From: Thiocapsa bogorovii | GTDB taxonomy: Bacteria; Pseudomonadota; Gammaproteobacteria; Chromatiales; Chromatiaceae | Length of the DNA stretch: 64,000 bases | NCBI RefSeq assembly: GCF_021228795.1 | Contig: NZ_CP089309.1 | Span: 1,922,001 to 1,986,000, forward strand | Direction of reading: 5' to 3' | In this document: piece by piece, positions 21,704-30,669 of the stretch | Position numbering within the stretch: the first letter of the stretch is position 1 | Layout of the letters: every line of letters starts with the position of its first letter | Made by a program: the position numbers and the translations under genes | The notes under the pieces: model-generated | Told to the model about the DNA's origin: nothing | The model's input: only the letters and a program-made list of their open reading frames with translations | The model's database searches: none

Positions 21704-22276
21704 TCATCGCGGGAACAGGCGATTCATCAGCAGTCCGAACCAGGGCGTAAACCACTCGGGCCGGCGCGCGAGAGCGCGGTGGATGGCCGGGACGGACATC
21801 CACCGCCAGGCACCGATCTCGGAGGGATCGGGGCGAGGATCCCCGGCGTAAACGCCGAAGAAAACGTGAAGATACTCGTGCTCGATCAAACCGGAGGCCT
21901 GATCCTCCGCACGGTAGACGAGCTGGGAGCGTTCCGTGAGCGGAACCCGGATTCCGAATTCTTCCTTCAGGCGTCGCCCGGCGGCCCGGGTCGTCGGCTC
22001 GTCCGGCCTGGGATGGCCGCAGCAGGTGTTGGACCAACGTGTCGCGAAATGATATTTCACATCGGCGCGCCGCTGCAGCAAGAGTCGGTCGTCGGCGTCG
22101 AAGACCAGGATCGAGAAGGCGCGGTGCAATTGACCGTCGCGATGCGCGTCGATCTTCCCGGCGGGGCCGAGGATCTGGTCCCGGTCATCGACCAGGATGA
22201 CCTGCTCGCTGGCGTCGCGCTGCGATGCGCGTTCCAAGGCGTCGGCCGCAATCGGGGGTACGATTCGAGCACTCAA
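21704..22276 (-). CDS. idi: Isopentenyl-diphosphate delta-isomerase (type I)
   Basis: It interconverts IPP and DMAPP, feeding carotenoid, bacteriochlorophyll tail and quinone synthesis. The product is a 190-residue Nudix-fold protein. The active-site Cys is in RWSNTCCGHPRPDE and the catalytic Glu in SGLIEHEYLHVF. The Nudix-like helix is RAAGRRLKEEFGI, and the end WFTPWFGLLMN is typical. The last gene of a tight minus-strand run, it starts 48 bp after the RuBisCO-like gene, itself 3 bp after yjbQ, which follows the puf genes. This context links isoprenoid supply to photosystem expression. Confidence 0.92.
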   Translation of the reverse strand: MSARIVPPIAADALERASQRDASEQVILVDDRDQILGPAGKIDAHRDGQLHRAFSILVFDADDRLLLQRRADVKYHFATRWSNTCCGHPRPDEPTTRAAGRRLKEEFGIRVPLTERSQLVYRAEDQASGLIEHEYLHVFFGVYAGDPRPDPSEIGAWRWMSVPAIHRALARRPEWFTPWFGLLMNRLFPR

Positions 22277-22324
22277 ACATGACCTCCAGCGAAACGTCTC
22301 GGCGCGATGCCGATGCAGTGCGGC

Positions 22325-23626
22325 TCAGGCACGACAACCGAAGGCGTCGATCGCGGCGCTCAGCTCCGCGTGTTGAATCGCGTAATCCTCGATCGGGATC
22401 CCGGCAGCAATGGCCTCCCACGCCTGACGGATGCTTGCGGCGCCGCCACGTGGACCCATTGGGTGCCCGAAGACCCCGCGCCCGGGCACGAAACCGAAAT
22501 CACGCGTTCCGAGCTGATCATGGACCCGCTTGAGCGTCCCGGCCCAATCGCTCCCGCCAGGCACCGGCAGACTCGGGCGTAGATGGCCCATCGGCTCCAG
22601 GCACGCGGCGGCGTTGCGACGAACCTCGGTATCCGACATGAACATTCGACCGCCGAACCCCGGCATGATGATGACGTCGAATCCGGCGAGTCGCTGCAAC
22701 TTGGTCATCACCACCGAACCGATGCCGAACCGCTCCAAGCGACTCAGGGCGGCGATCATCGGGAAGTGCGCCACTAAGGGGACGCGGGTCTGCCGAGCCA
22801 GCATTCGAACGGCGCTCAATCCGACAGTCAAGGCATTGACGAGCAGGGCGTTTGCTCCGTTCGCGACCGCCACATCGTGCAGGTCGGTCAATCGATCGAC
22901 CTCGTCGGTGACGTTGGCCAGGTAGACCTTCGCGGTGCCCGTTTCCGCTTCCGCCGCACGACGCGCCGATCCCAAGAGCGCGGAGCGGCGCTCAAGGCTA
23001 CACCAATCGGTATCGCAAAGCATCTCGTCGTCCTTGGCCACGTCGAGCCCACCCAACCACCCGTGGAGGCCAAGCTCCGCCATATCCTCCGGCGCAAGTC
23101 CAATATTCGGCTTGATGACCCCGAAGAAGATCGGACGATCGTAGACCCCGAGCAGGTCGCGAAAACCCTCGACACCGTAGCGAGGGCCGTCGAACTGGCT
23201 CAGATAGACATCGGGAAAATGAATGTCGAGCAGCTTCACGACCGGGGCGCCGGGCGAGAAGAAGGTGCCTTCGCCGCAGACCGCACTGAGAAGATTCGGG
23301 ATTCGGGGACCGAAATTGCGATGTGGATGGGCGATGCGAACGCGACAAGCGTGAATCTCGCCGTCGCCCGGTGCCGTCAAACCGTAGCTGAATTCCGGGA
23401 GCGTCGCATCAACGGAGAGATGGACGACTTTCGCACCGAACTCGCCGCGTAGGTCCTCGCCCGAGCCGACGCGGTGCCACTGGGCGGTCGACTGCTCCGA
23501 GCAGAAGTGTGCAACCGCAACGCGCGGGTCTCCCCGGCACTCCAGGTAATAGTCGAGACGCAGATAGGCGTCGGGATCCAGATTATCCGCATCCGCAAAA
23601 AACCCTTCGAGATCGGCTGCCGTCAT
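22325..23626 (-). CDS. RuBisCO-like protein (form IV, photosynthetic-bacterial type)
   Basis: The product is 433 residues with a RuBisCO large-chain barrel but not a functional carboxylase active site. GVIKPNIGL keeps the first Lys of the KPK motif but has Asn for the second. [10 protein letters not shown] keeps the carbamylated Lys, Asp and Glu ligand set. The His-Arg pair that binds the substrate phosphate reads HF ([12 protein letters not shown]), and loop 6 is not recognisable. This pattern fits the form IV RLPs of green and purple sulfur bacteria, linked in Chlorobium to sulfur metabolism and stress; related RLPs act as enolases or isomerases in methionine salvage. Its neighbours are yjbQ and idi, all downstream of puf. 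Confidence 0.88.
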   Translation of the reverse strand: MTAADLEGFFADADNLDPDAYLRLDYYLECRGDPRVAVAHFCSEQSTAQWHRVGSGEDLRGEFGAKVVHLSVDATLPEFSYGLTAPGDGEIHACRVRIAHPHRNFGPRIPNLLSAVCGEGTFFSPGAPVVKLLDIHFPDVYLSQFDGPRYGVEGFRDLLGVYDRPIFFGVIKPNIGLAPEDMAELGLHGWLGGLDVAKDDEMLCDTDWCSLERRSALLGSARRAAEAETGTAKVYLANVTDEVDRLTDLHDVAVANGANALLVNALTVGLSAVRMLARQTRVPLVAHFPMIAALSRLERFGIGSVVMTKLQRLAGFDVIIMPGFGGRMFMSDTEVRRNAAACLEPMGHLRPSLPVPGGSDWAGTLKRVHDQLGTRDFGFVPGRGVFGHPMGPRGGAASIRQAWEAIAAGIPIEDYAIQHAELSAAIDAFGCRA

Positions 23627-23629
23627 CCG

Positions 23630-24058
23630 CTATTGCTCTCCGCTGATCTGCATCAGAAGCCGGCGCTCATCGCGCGGACCATCCAATTCGATGAAAAAGA
23701 CCGATTGCCAGCCGCCGAGAAGCAAACACCCGTCTGCAACCGGGATGGTCTGCGATGCAGTCATCAGAAGACCGAGCAGGTGGGAATGCGCGTTCAGGCG
23801 ACCGTCGATCGGATTGCGGTTATGCCGGAAATCCGTATCGGCGGGAACGAGACGGTGAAGGAAATCGAGCATGTCACGCTGCAACATCTGCTCTTTTTCA
23901 TTCAAGCACACGAAGGCGGTCGTGTGGGGCGAGAATAAGGTGACTTGACCTTGGACAATTCCGCTTTCTTTGAAGCGTGTCTGAACGAGTGCCGTGATAT
24001 CGATGATCTCGATCGGTGCGGCCGTGCTCAGGACAATCGATTCGCAGAGGAGGAACAT
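23630..24058 (-). CDS. yjbQ: YjbQ/UPF0047 family protein
   Basis: The ATG at 24058 (MFLLCESIVLSTAAPIEIID) gives 142 residues, the usual size. The family motifs are present: SPHTTAFVCLNE, DTDFRHNRNPIDGRLNAHSH with the metal-binding His residues, and GCLLLGGWQSVFFIELDGPR. E. coli YjbQ shows weak thiamin-phosphate synthase activity in complementation, but its true role is not known. The stop is 3 bp before the RuBisCO-like gene and the start is 95 bp after pufA3, so transcription probably continues from puf. Confidence 0.88.
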   Translation of the reverse strand: MFLLCESIVLSTAAPIEIIDITALVQTRFKESGIVQGQVTLFSPHTTAFVCLNEKEQMLQRDMLDFLHRLVPADTDFRHNRNPIDGRLNAHSHLLGLLMTASQTIPVADGCLLLGGWQSVFFIELDGPRDERRLLMQISGEQ

Positions 24059-24153
24059 CGGCAGGGCTTCGGGCGGAGACCTTCGAGCGTCGCGATCTCG
24101 GGCGGGGTCGGCGTTGCCCACCGCCCGCCCGAGATCGCAAACTGCGGCCTGAT

Positions 24154-24357
24154 CTAACGGCCGGCGGGCAGGGGAGCCATCTGAGCCGCAGGCGTCACAG
24201 CGGCAGCCTTGCCGGCAGCAGGCGTGCCGTCGGACAGCCAGTTGAAGTCGGCCGTGCTGAGCAGGATAAAGTGGATCAACAGCCCGAGCACCAACAGGAA
24301 ACCGAACAAAGCGACCAGCGTTCTGCGCGGATCGAAGATCTGCCAAATTTTGTGCAT
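24154..24357 (-). CDS. pufA3: Light-harvesting (LH1-type) alpha subunit, third copy
   Basis: The product has 67 residues and starts [20 protein letters not shown]. One membrane helix carries the BChl-ligating His in LLIHFILLS, followed by [10 protein letters not shown]. The C-terminal tail (about 20 residues, rich in Ala and Pro) is longer than in pufA2. The first 44 codons are close to pufA2 at DNA level, indicating duplication. It follows pufB2 by 87 bp. Confidence 0.95.
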   Translation of the reverse strand: MHKIWQIFDPRRTLVALFGFLLVLGLLIHFILLSTADFNWLSDGTPAAGKAAAVTPAAQMAPLPAGR

Positions 24358-24444
24358 GTGTTTATCTCCTAAGGACGTAATGCGGGACGGTGCAGATCGC
24401 TGCGCTCCTCCCGTCGGACTCCATTGCGAGTCTAAAGCGCTCGA

Positions 24445-24588
24445 CTACAGCCAGGGGCGCCAGAGCCATGCAAGGATGTGAGCGACAATGACGACGCCGA
24501 AGAACCCGGTCATGCTCTGCACGAAGATACCGTGGAATTCTTTCGCCTCTTCTTCGGTCAGACCGGACATGCTTTTCACTTCAGCCAT
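24445..24588 (-). CDS. pufB2: Light-harvesting (LH1-type) beta subunit, second copy
   Basis: The 47-residue protein reads [20 protein letters not shown] at its start and ends [14 protein letters not shown]. Both characteristic histidines are present: one in EFHGIF near the membrane edge and the BChl ligand in VAHILAW. Compared with pufB1 only a few residues differ. It pairs with pufA3 downstream. Confidence 0.95.
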   Translation of the reverse strand: MAEVKSMSGLTEEEAKEFHGIFVQSMTGFFGVVIVAHILAWLWRPWL

Positions 24589-24721
24589 GGAATTACCCTC
24601 ACTTGTCATGTTTTGGCCAGTTGGCCGTTACCGCGAACTTCCCCGCGGCGGGGACCACAGTGGACCGGACCATCCACGCGTCCTGACGGAGCGCGCGGAT
24701 GCTCCCGATGCGAACACCGGA

Positions 24722-24856
24722 CTAAACGCCCCCGAGCCAGTTGAAGCCCGGACTGCTGAGCAGGATAAAGTGGATCAACAAAGCCAGGACGAGCAGGAAC
24801 CCGAACAAGCCTACGAGTGTTCTGCGCGGATCGAAGATCTGCCAAATTTTATGCAT
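24722..24856 (-). CDS. pufA2: Light-harvesting (LH1-type) alpha subunit, second copy
   Basis: This short alpha polypeptide of 44 residues starts [20 protein letters not shown] and ends [11 protein letters not shown]. The BChl-binding His is in LLIHFILLS. It lacks the long C-terminal tail of pufA1 and pufA3. The beta gene expected upstream survives only as its last five codons (see 24939-24956). The spacing to that remnant is 82 bp, the same as in the intact pairs (80 and 87 bp). Confidence 0.93.
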   Translation of the reverse strand: MHKIWQIFDPRRTLVGLFGFLLVLALLIHFILLSSPGFNWLGGV

Positions 24857-24938
24857 CTGTGTACTCCAGTGACTATTAGATGGGTGCTGCTGCATCAGCA
24901 AACGCCCGTTGGGCCTTCAATCGTGCCCCGCTGCCCGA

Positions 24939-24956
24939 TCAGAGCCAGGGGCGCCA
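24939..24956 (-). pseudogene. 3' remnant of a lost pufB gene
   Basis: Eighteen bases read Trp-Arg-Pro-Trp-Leu-stop, the exact C-terminus of both intact pufB genes, with 14 consecutive bases (TGGCGCCCCTGGCT) identical to them. A stop codon lies immediately upstream in this frame and nothing else of a beta gene remains between here and pufC (ends at 25120). Its distance to pufA2 matches the intact B-A spacing, so chance is unlikely. Confidence 0.6.
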
Positions 24957-25119
24957 TCACCGATCTGTTCCGCTTGACCCGATCTGCCTTGCGGCAACCT
25001 AGGGCAGCGCTTACGGGCACGGCCTGCTGAACCATCTCACCCGATGTGCGCCGGACCGAAATCCGGCGCTGCTTTTGGCCTCCCTGCCTTGTGCCGACCA
25101 GCCAAGCCGGCCGACTTGC

Positions 25120-26202
25120 TTACAACTGCTTCGGCTGGGCCGCAGGCGTTGGTACCGCCGCGGGCTCGACCGGAGCCGCTTCCTCGGGCGCCGCAATCAG
25201 GGTCGGACCTGCGAGTGCGGGGTAGTCCTTGAGCATCTGAGCACCGTAAAGCGGCTTATAAGCGCCCTGATGGCAGGTCGCGCAGCTCACACGGTAGGGA
25301 TCGCCCAGCGGTCCTTTCCGCGTCTCGGGCAACACCTCGTTCAACGGCCAGATATATTCCTGGTTGATCTCGCGCACATGCCGGATCGCATACCAAGCGG
25401 TCGTCCGCTGCGGCGTGCTTTGATCCCAGGCGAAGAAGGACCGGCTGTTGTGGCAGAAGGTGCAGTTGACGCCGAGCGAATCGGAGATCTGCATCATCAA
25501 GCCATAGGTCCACTCCGCTTGCTTGGTCGAAGCCAGGTTGCCGCTCGGCAGAGCCGAGTCGCCGATCACGCGGATCTCGTTCGCCTGATCCAAGAACGGC
25601 GTAAAGGGATCGAACGGCAAAGACGCATAGGCAACCGTCGACGAAGCAATGTTCTGGCCCGTGGGAGACACGCCTGAGGGCAGATCCGGACCGGGATCGG
25701 TCGTCCAGACATACTCAGGTACCGGCTTGCCCCGATGGCAGGTATAGCAGGTCACACCAGTGTTCGCGACATGATCCTTCCATGCGGAATTCGCTTGCTG
25801 CGTCATCTGGAACATCTTGCGAGATACGACCTTCGTATAGATGTCGTCCGACGCCCAGTTGCCGGGCACGTGGCAATAGTTGCAACCCTGCTCCGGAGCG
25901 ACCCAGGTCGTGACGGCCACCATCAGACGGGTGAAATCCGCAACGGTGAGATCACTCAGGACCTGAACGTTCTCATAGACCTCGGAGACCTTCGGCCCGC
26001 CCGGTGCTGCCGCCGGAATCGGCTCCGGAGGCTGGTTCGCTTTAAAGCTTCGAGCCAGGTCGCCGGGGTTTTTGACATGCTCCATCGCAAGACCGCGGTA
26101 ACCCAACTGGACGGTCTCGGGTGGCGGTGCTTCACAGCCGGCGACAAAAACCGAAGCGACAACAGCCGCGAGCGGGATCGACGTGTAATGAGCCATCTTC
26201 AT
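25120..26202 (-). CDS. pufC: Reaction-centre tetrahaem cytochrome c subunit
   Basis: It donates electrons to the oxidised special pair from the periplasmic side. The product has 360 residues with a lipoprotein signal (lipobox FVAGC near residue 23), so it is probably anchored by a lipidated Cys. Four haem sites are present: CNYCH, CYTCH, CTFCH and CATCH. Most have a Met upstream in helices such as KMFQMT and YGLMMQ as sixth ligand, as in the family. A Pro/Ala-rich tail follows. The start overlaps the pufM stop by 4 bp, indicating translational coupling. Confidence 0.97.
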   Translation of the reverse strand: MKMAHYTSIPLAAVVASVFVAGCEAPPPETVQLGYRGLAMEHVKNPGDLARSFKANQPPEPIPAAAPGGPKVSEVYENVQVLSDLTVADFTRLMVAVTTWVAPEQGCNYCHVPGNWASDDIYTKVVSRKMFQMTQQANSAWKDHVANTGVTCYTCHRGKPVPEYVWTTDPGPDLPSGVSPTGQNIASSTVAYASLPFDPFTPFLDQANEIRVIGDSALPSGNLASTKQAEWTYGLMMQISDSLGVNCTFCHNSRSFFAWDQSTPQRTTAWYAIRHVREINQEYIWPLNEVLPETRKGPLGDPYRVSCATCHQGAYKPLYGAQMLKDYPALAGPTLIAAPEEAAPVEPAAVPTPAAQPKQL

Positions 26203-27170
26203 TGCGAAACCCCCTGCAACATCGTCGGATCCACAGCACCTTCAAGCGGATAGACGGGAGCAACACCATGCTTTACGGCCCAAAGATACCAGTTGTCGAC
26301 CACGGTTCCGGTCAGGAGAATCCCGATACCGGCGGTGATGACCGTCAAGACCGCAAACCACCAAGCCCAGCGATGAATCGATTCCATCGTGGCATTGAAG
26401 CCCATCGTCCAGCGCCAGAAGAGAGCTGCACGCTCCGCTGCGGTGCCGCGATCCGTGATCTGGTCGATCTCTCGATCGCCGCCAAACCGGCTGACGGAGA
26501 GGATCGTCGCGCCATGCATCGCAAACAGCAGGGCGGAGCCATACAGGAACGCAATCGAGAGCATGTGGAACGGGTTGTAATAGAGGTTCCCGTACCGAAT
26601 CGAGAAGGCCGCCGTCCAGTCAAGGTGAGGGAAGATACCGAAAGGCACTGCCTCCGCCCAACTACCCATCAGAACCGGGCGAATGAAACCCAGGCTCAGA
26701 TAGAAGAAGATCGCCGCCGCAAATGCCCACGATAGCCACTGACTCAAACCAAGATCCGCAGCCCGCTTGTAGGTCCGAATCCACCAAAGGATGATGGACG
26801 TGGTCAGAAAGAATCCTGCGATCAACCACCAGCCACCATCACCCAAAGGAGGGATACTGAGGCCGTAGGATGGTGGCGGCGGCTCAAGCGCCAACCAGAA
26901 GAAGTTCTTCAGAAACTCGATTGGGCTCCAATTTACGGAAGCCGCCATGTTGAAGCCGATGATCTCGATGGCGATGAAGCCGAAGAGCAAGGATGCAACA
27001 CCGGTGAATCCGAGGTAGATGGGACCAATCTGAGCGTCACCGAGCTTGCCTGCCCAGTAGGAGAAGATCGGCTTGCCGATACGCGGCAGGTTGCCTTTCG
27101 GCATCGGCGTTCCGGGGTAAGCCGGAGAGCGCACCTGCACGCTTGTAAAAATGTTCTGATATTCAGCCAT
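26199..27170 (-). CDS. pufM: Reaction-centre M subunit
   Basis: The product has 323 residues with five membrane helices. It binds half of the special pair, accessory pigments, QA and the non-haem iron together with PufL. The start is [20 protein letters not shown]. The His ligands lie in [28 protein letters not shown] and [14 protein letters not shown]. The iron-ligating Glu is in the loop between helices D and E. The 16-bp gap to pufL and the 4-bp overlap with pufC fit the usual LMC unit. Confidence 0.98.
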   Translation of the reverse strand: MAEYQNIFTSVQVRSPAYPGTPMPKGNLPRIGKPIFSYWAGKLGDAQIGPIYLGFTGVASLLFGFIAIEIIGFNMAASVNWSPIEFLKNFFWLALEPPPPSYGLSIPPLGDGGWWLIAGFFLTTSIILWWIRTYKRAADLGLSQWLSWAFAAAIFFYLSLGFIRPVLMGSWAEAVPFGIFPHLDWTAAFSIRYGNLYYNPFHMLSIAFLYGSALLFAMHGATILSVSRFGGDREIDQITDRGTAAERAALFWRWTMGFNATMESIHRWAWWFAVLTVITAGIGILLTGTVVDNWYLWAVKHGVAPVYPLEGAVDPTMLQGVSQ

Positions 27171-27186
27171 TGTTGTCTCCTAGACC

Positions 27187-28023
27187 CTACCAGAGCGGAA
27201 GCTCAAGCCACCAGTTCCACCATTCCGGCCAGCCGCGCGTCCAGAAGGGTCCGCTGATCACGATACAAACAGCGCTGAAAAACACCGCGGCGAGGGCCAG
27301 GAACAGACCCAAGCGATGGATGCCGAGTGCGCCGATGGAGTAACCGATCAGATCGCGAAAGAAGGTGTTCTCGTGCTCACCGGTCTTGACGGGCTCACCT
27401 TTCTTGGGATTCGTCACCGACAGGATGAGCGAACCGTGCATCGCCAACGCCAAGGTGGTGGTGAAGAAGAAGGTGATCGCCAACATGTGGGCCGGGTTGT
27501 AGTGGAAGTGCAGGTACTGGTACCCGACATTCGATACCCAATCCAAATGGCTCAGAATCCCGTAGGGGAAACCGTGACCCCACGCACCCATCAGGATGGG
27601 ACGAATCACAACCAAGGTGACGTAGGCGCCAATGGCGAACGCAAATGCAAAAGGAACATGGAAACCGATCCCGAGCTTGCGAGCGATTTCGACCTCGCGA
27701 AGTGCCCAAGAGACAAAGGCCCCAATCGCGCAAACGGTAATGAACTGCCAGAGACCGCCTTGATCAAGCGGGGCCATTCCAAGCCCATAGCTCAGATCCG
27801 GTGGAGCGATGTTGATCTGCCAGATATTGAATGTCTGAAGCTCGGGACTCGGGCCCAGGGTGGCACCCCAGACGATCAAGAGCGTACCTAATATGGCGAA
27901 AAAGAGCGTAGCGACCCCGAAGAAGCCGACGTAAAACGGCCCCACCCAGAAGTCGAATAGGTCGCCCCCTATCAGCGTCCCGCCACGGACGCGGTATTTT
28001 TTCTCAAAACTGAGCATGGCCAT
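27187..28023 (-). CDS. pufL: Reaction-centre L subunit
   Basis: It has 278 residues and starts [20 protein letters not shown], as in other purple bacteria. The five helices include [14 protein letters not shown] with the special-pair and accessory-pigment His, [14 protein letters not shown] with an iron ligand, and [17 protein letters not shown] with the second iron ligand. It pairs with PufM in the core of the type II reaction centre. It follows pufA1 after a 115-bp gap containing stem-loops. Confidence 0.98.
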   Translation of the reverse strand: MAMLSFEKKYRVRGGTLIGGDLFDFWVGPFYVGFFGVATLFFAILGTLLIVWGATLGPSPELQTFNIWQINIAPPDLSYGLGMAPLDQGGLWQFITVCAIGAFVSWALREVEIARKLGIGFHVPFAFAFAIGAYVTLVVIRPILMGAWGHGFPYGILSHLDWVSNVGYQYLHFHYNPAHMLAITFFFTTTLALAMHGSLILSVTNPKKGEPVKTGEHENTFFRDLIGYSIGALGIHRLGLFLALAAVFFSAVCIVISGPFWTRGWPEWWNWWLELPLW

Positions 28024-28041
28024 CGTAAAATCCTCTGCTGG

Positions 28042-28109
28042 GGAGGCATCCGATCCGGCTGCCTCCTCTTAGCACTGTCGGCGGTAGGTGGGGTCTGGCT
28101 AATGAGCCA
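28042..28109 (-). promoter_or_regulatory. Stem-loops between pufA1 and pufL
   Basis: Two hairpins occupy the intercistronic gap: GGAGGCA with TGCCTCC (28042-28048 with 28060-28066) and TGGCT with AGCCA around a 4-nt loop (28096-28109). In Rhodobacter, hairpins at this position protect the upstream pufBA mRNA segment from 3' decay and so raise antenna over reaction-centre protein levels. The structure is visible; the same role here is inferred. Confidence 0.55.
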
Positions 28110-28138
28110 CGCCTCCCCTGCCACCCCCGAAAAGGACG

Positions 28139-28351
28139 CTATTGCCTTTGCGGCACAACCGGCGTCACTTGCATCTGGCTGACCGCGGACTTCGCCGGGA
28201 CGCCATCTTCGAGCCAGTTGAAATCTGCAGTGCTCAGCAGAATCATATGGATCGCCAGACCAAGGACAATCAGGAATGCAAACAGCGCGATCAGGATGCG
28301 GCGCGGATCCATGATCAGCCAAATTTTCCACAAGCTTTCAGTCGAGAACAT
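28139..28351 (-). CDS. pufA1: Light-harvesting 1 alpha subunit, first copy
   Basis: The product has 70 residues and begins [20 protein letters not shown], with the His ligand in LAIHMILLS followed by [10 protein letters not shown]. It differs from pufA2 and pufA3 at the N-terminus (MFSTES versus MHK) and is the likely main LH1 alpha around the reaction centre, since it is paired with pufB1 directly ahead of pufLM. A C-terminal tail of about 22 residues is polar and Gln/Val/Pro-rich. Confidence 0.96.
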   Translation of the reverse strand: MFSTESLWKIWLIMDPRRILIALFAFLIVLGLAIHMILLSTADFNWLEDGVPAKSAVSQMQVTPVVPQRQ

Positions 28352-28431
28352 ATGCTTTTCTCCACGAATAGGGGCGGGTTAGATGTCCGCGTGACCAGCA
28401 CCCTTTGGCGCCAGTAACGAATAGGTTTCCG

Positions 28432-28575
28432 CTACAGCCAGGGGCGCCACAGCCAAGCAAGGATGTGAGCAACGATGACGATCCCAAAGAACGTGGTCAT
28501 GCTCTGCACGAAAATGCCATGGAACTCTTTCGCTTCTTCTTCGGTCATGCCGGACATGCTGGTGTTTTCAGCCAT
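28432..28575 (-). CDS. pufB1: Light-harvesting 1 beta subunit, first copy
   Basis: This 47-residue beta polypeptide starts [20 protein letters not shown] and ends [12 protein letters not shown], with the conserved His pair. It is the first gene of puf. Its ATG is preceded by CTACTGGAGGAT, with GGAGG as a good ribosome site. Upstream lie a structured leader and then an IS1380-type element that interrupts the path to the promoter. Confidence 0.96.
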   Translation of the reverse strand: MAENTSMSGMTEEEAKEFHGIFVQSMTTFFGIVIVAHILAWLWRPWL

Positions 28576-28640
28576 TGATCGATCCTCCAGTAGGAGATGA
28601 ACCTAAGTGACGCCGCACCGACCCCGTGCGGCGGGGGTTT

Positions 28641-28764
28641 CGTCGCGGACCAATGGACCGCGACGGAGAAGCTGATCGAAACGCCCGAGCAACTTCTCGA
28701 CTCAATCGTCCCGACGAGAGGGACGGGCAATTCATGTCGAGCGGAGCAGTCACTTCGCTCGACA
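28641..28764 (-). promoter_or_regulatory. Structured leader upstream of pufB1 (two stem-loops)
   Basis: Two perfect hairpins occur in the 355 bp between pufB1 and the IS element: CGTCGCGG/CCGCGACG around a 9-nt loop (28641-28665) and TGTCGAGCG/CGCTCGACA around a 12-nt loop (28735-28764). Both would form in the puf transcript. No open frame of interest (for example pufQ) is present here. A role in mRNA stability or translation is an inference. Confidence 0.5.
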
Positions 28765-28930
28765 GACAACACCGGCCAGTGCTCGGCGAAAGACCTCGCC
28801 CGTGGACCTCGACCTCCGAGGGTATGTCTAGCGACGCCGACGGCAGTAAGTCCGGAGCGTCGAATCGTAGATTGTTCAGGTCGGGTCTCACGGGTCCGGT
28901 ACGAAAGCCTTGCAGGGTGACTGGATTTAG

Positions 28931-30664
28931 CCCGAATATTTCATAAAAAAGGGCGACTCTCGTTCAACCCATTGATAAAATGGCTGTTCCGCCAAGAACG
29001 CTTCGGAAGAAGCTAAACGAGGTCGCCCATGCCCGAGTCTACCCCGGAACAGCTGCGTTTTCCCCCGGTCGCCGGTTTCACGGTCCGCGGCGACTTCGAC
29101 GGCGGCGCCATGTCGTCTGACTTTGGCCCCATGATTCTGCGCGGGGTTGATCGGCAGATCGGCCTGACCGAGCGGTTGAGCGCAGCGATCGATGATTGGC
29201 GCCATCCGTCCTACACCACCCATCCGATGCGTGAGCTGATCGCGCAACGGGTCTACCAGATCGCCTGTGCTTACGAAGACGGCAACGACGCCAATGCGCT
29301 GCGCCGTGATGCGCTGTTCAAGCTGGGGCTGGAGCGCAAGCCGCTGGATGCGACGACGGACCTGGCCAGCGGGCCGACCTTCTCGCGTTTGGAGAATGGG
29401 GTCGGCGCGCGCGACCTCTACCGCATGGCGCAGGCCTTCGTCGAGGCCTTCATCGCCAGCTACCCGAAGGCGCCGCAGGTGATCGTGCTCGATATGGACC
29501 ACTCCGAAGACGCCACCCATGGCCAGCAGGAGTTCGCGTTCTACAATCATCACTACGGCAACCATTGCTACTTGCCGCTGTTTCTCTTCGAGGGCCTCTC
29601 GGGGAAGTTCATCACCGCGGTGCTGCGTCCCGGCAAGCGCCCCACCGGCGCCGAGAACGCGATGATCCTCAAGCGCGTGCTCAAGCGGCTGCGGGCCGCG
29701 TGGCCACGCACACGCATCATCCTGCGCGGCGACGGACACTTCTCCAACCCCGAGTTGATGGCCTTGGCGATGGCCGATCCGTTGACGGATTTCATCTTCG
29801 GCCTGGCGGGTAACCGGGCTCTCACGCCACGGGCCGAGCCGTTCTTGGCCGACGCCCGCAAGCTCCATGCGCTGCGCATCGAGAACGCCCGGCGCGCCGA
29901 CGCCGACGTACCCGAGCGGACCCGCACCTACCACGAGGTTGACTACCGTGCCGGTTCCTGGCCCGGCGCGTGTCGGACCATCCTCAAAGCCGAGGTGACG
30001 GCGCGCGGCGACAACCTCCGCTTCGTCGTCACCTCCTTGGACTTGCCCAGTCCCGAGTGCGTCTACCGCGATCTGTACTGCGCGCGCGGCCAGGACGAGA
30101 ACTTCATCAAAATGATCAAGAACGATCTGGCCAGCGATCGCACTTCCGACAGCACCTTCTTGGCCAATCAGATGCGCTTGTTCTTCTCCTGCGCCGCTTA
30201 CGTCTTGCACCAAACGCTGCGCACCGAGGTCCTCGTCGGCACGGAACTGGCCAACGCCCAGCCTGCCACCGTGATCATCAAACTGTTCAAGCTCGCCGTG
30301 CGCGTGGTGCAGTACAAAGACCGCGTGCGCCTGCACCTGCCCTCGAGCTGTCCGGTCAAGACGCTGTTGCAGCAGGTCACCGAGAGGCTCTTCAACGCGC
30401 AGCCCGGGCGGCGCCCGCCTAGACGCACATACATCCCCGCACGGGGATTTCAGCACGCGCACGACGACTATGCCCACCTCGGGCAGGGCATCGTACGCCT
30501 GCGCGGCGACAAAACTACTCGTGCCCCGTTGATCAAGCCCGTTGCCGCTCGGTATTTCCACCATTCAACCCCCGCGGCGTCCCGGTCATCGCCCTCGGTG
30601 ACGCCCAGCGCCGCGCAAATCCGCGAGGCCAGTGTCGGCTGTGTCGGTTTATGAAACATCCGGG
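28931..30664 (+). mobile_element. Complete IS1380-family insertion sequence (1,734 bp)
   Basis: The left end reads CCCGAATATTTCATAAA and the right end, on the reverse strand, CCCGGATGTTTCATAAA (15 of 17 identical), forming terminal inverted repeats. The element is flanked by the direct repeat TTAG at 28927-28930 and 30665-30668, a 4-bp target-site duplication as expected for IS1380-type transposition. It contains one intact transposase gene on the plus strand, opposite to puf and bch transcription. Ends, duplication and gene all appear intact, so the insertion looks recent. Confidence 0.85.
29029..30654 (+). CDS. IS1380-family transposase
   Basis: The 541-residue protein is uninterrupted. 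DDE residues are in VIVLDMDHSEDATHG (first Asp), IILRGDGHFSNPELMALA (second Asp) and YCARGQDENFIKMIKNDL (Glu), the spacing and flanking residues of the IS1380 (DDE_Tnp_1) group. The N-terminal half (GLTERLSAAIDDWRHPSYTT and the HPMRELIAQRVYQIACAYED block) is typical. The C-terminal 90 residues after LPSSCPVKTLLQQVTERLF are Arg/Pro-rich and may be an extension. It ends 10 bp before the right end of the element. Confidence 0.92.
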   Translation: MPESTPEQLRFPPVAGFTVRGDFDGGAMSSDFGPMILRGVDRQIGLTERLSAAIDDWRHPSYTTHPMRELIAQRVYQIACAYEDGNDANALRRDALFKLGLERKPLDATTDLASGPTFSRLENGVGARDLYRMAQAFVEAFIASYPKAPQVIVLDMDHSEDATHGQQEFAFYNHHYGNHCYLPLFLFEGLSGKFITAVLRPGKRPTGAENAMILKRVLKRLRAAWPRTRIILRGDGHFSNPELMALAMADPLTDFIFGLAGNRALTPRAEPFLADARKLHALRIENARRADADVPERTRTYHEVDYRAGSWPGACRTILKAEVTARGDNLRFVVTSLDLPSPECVYRDLYCARGQDENFIKMIKNDLASDRTSDSTFLANQMRLFFSCAAYVLHQTLRTEVLVGTELANAQPATVIIKLFKLAVRVVQYKDRVRLHLPSSCPVKTLLQQVTERLFNAQPGRRPPRRTYIPARGFQHAHDDYAHLGQGIVRLRGDKTTRAPLIKPVAARYFHHSTPAASRSSPSVTPSAAQIREASVGCVGL

Positions 30665-30669
30665 TTAGG

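Noticed and set aside
22325-23626. Functional RuBisCO large subunit
   Set aside because: Second Lys of KPK, the HR pair and loop 6 are not conserved; this is a form IV RuBisCO-like protein.
28927-30564. 545-codon minus-strand frame across the IS
   Set aside because: Antisense of the intact transposase, which has all DDE motifs.
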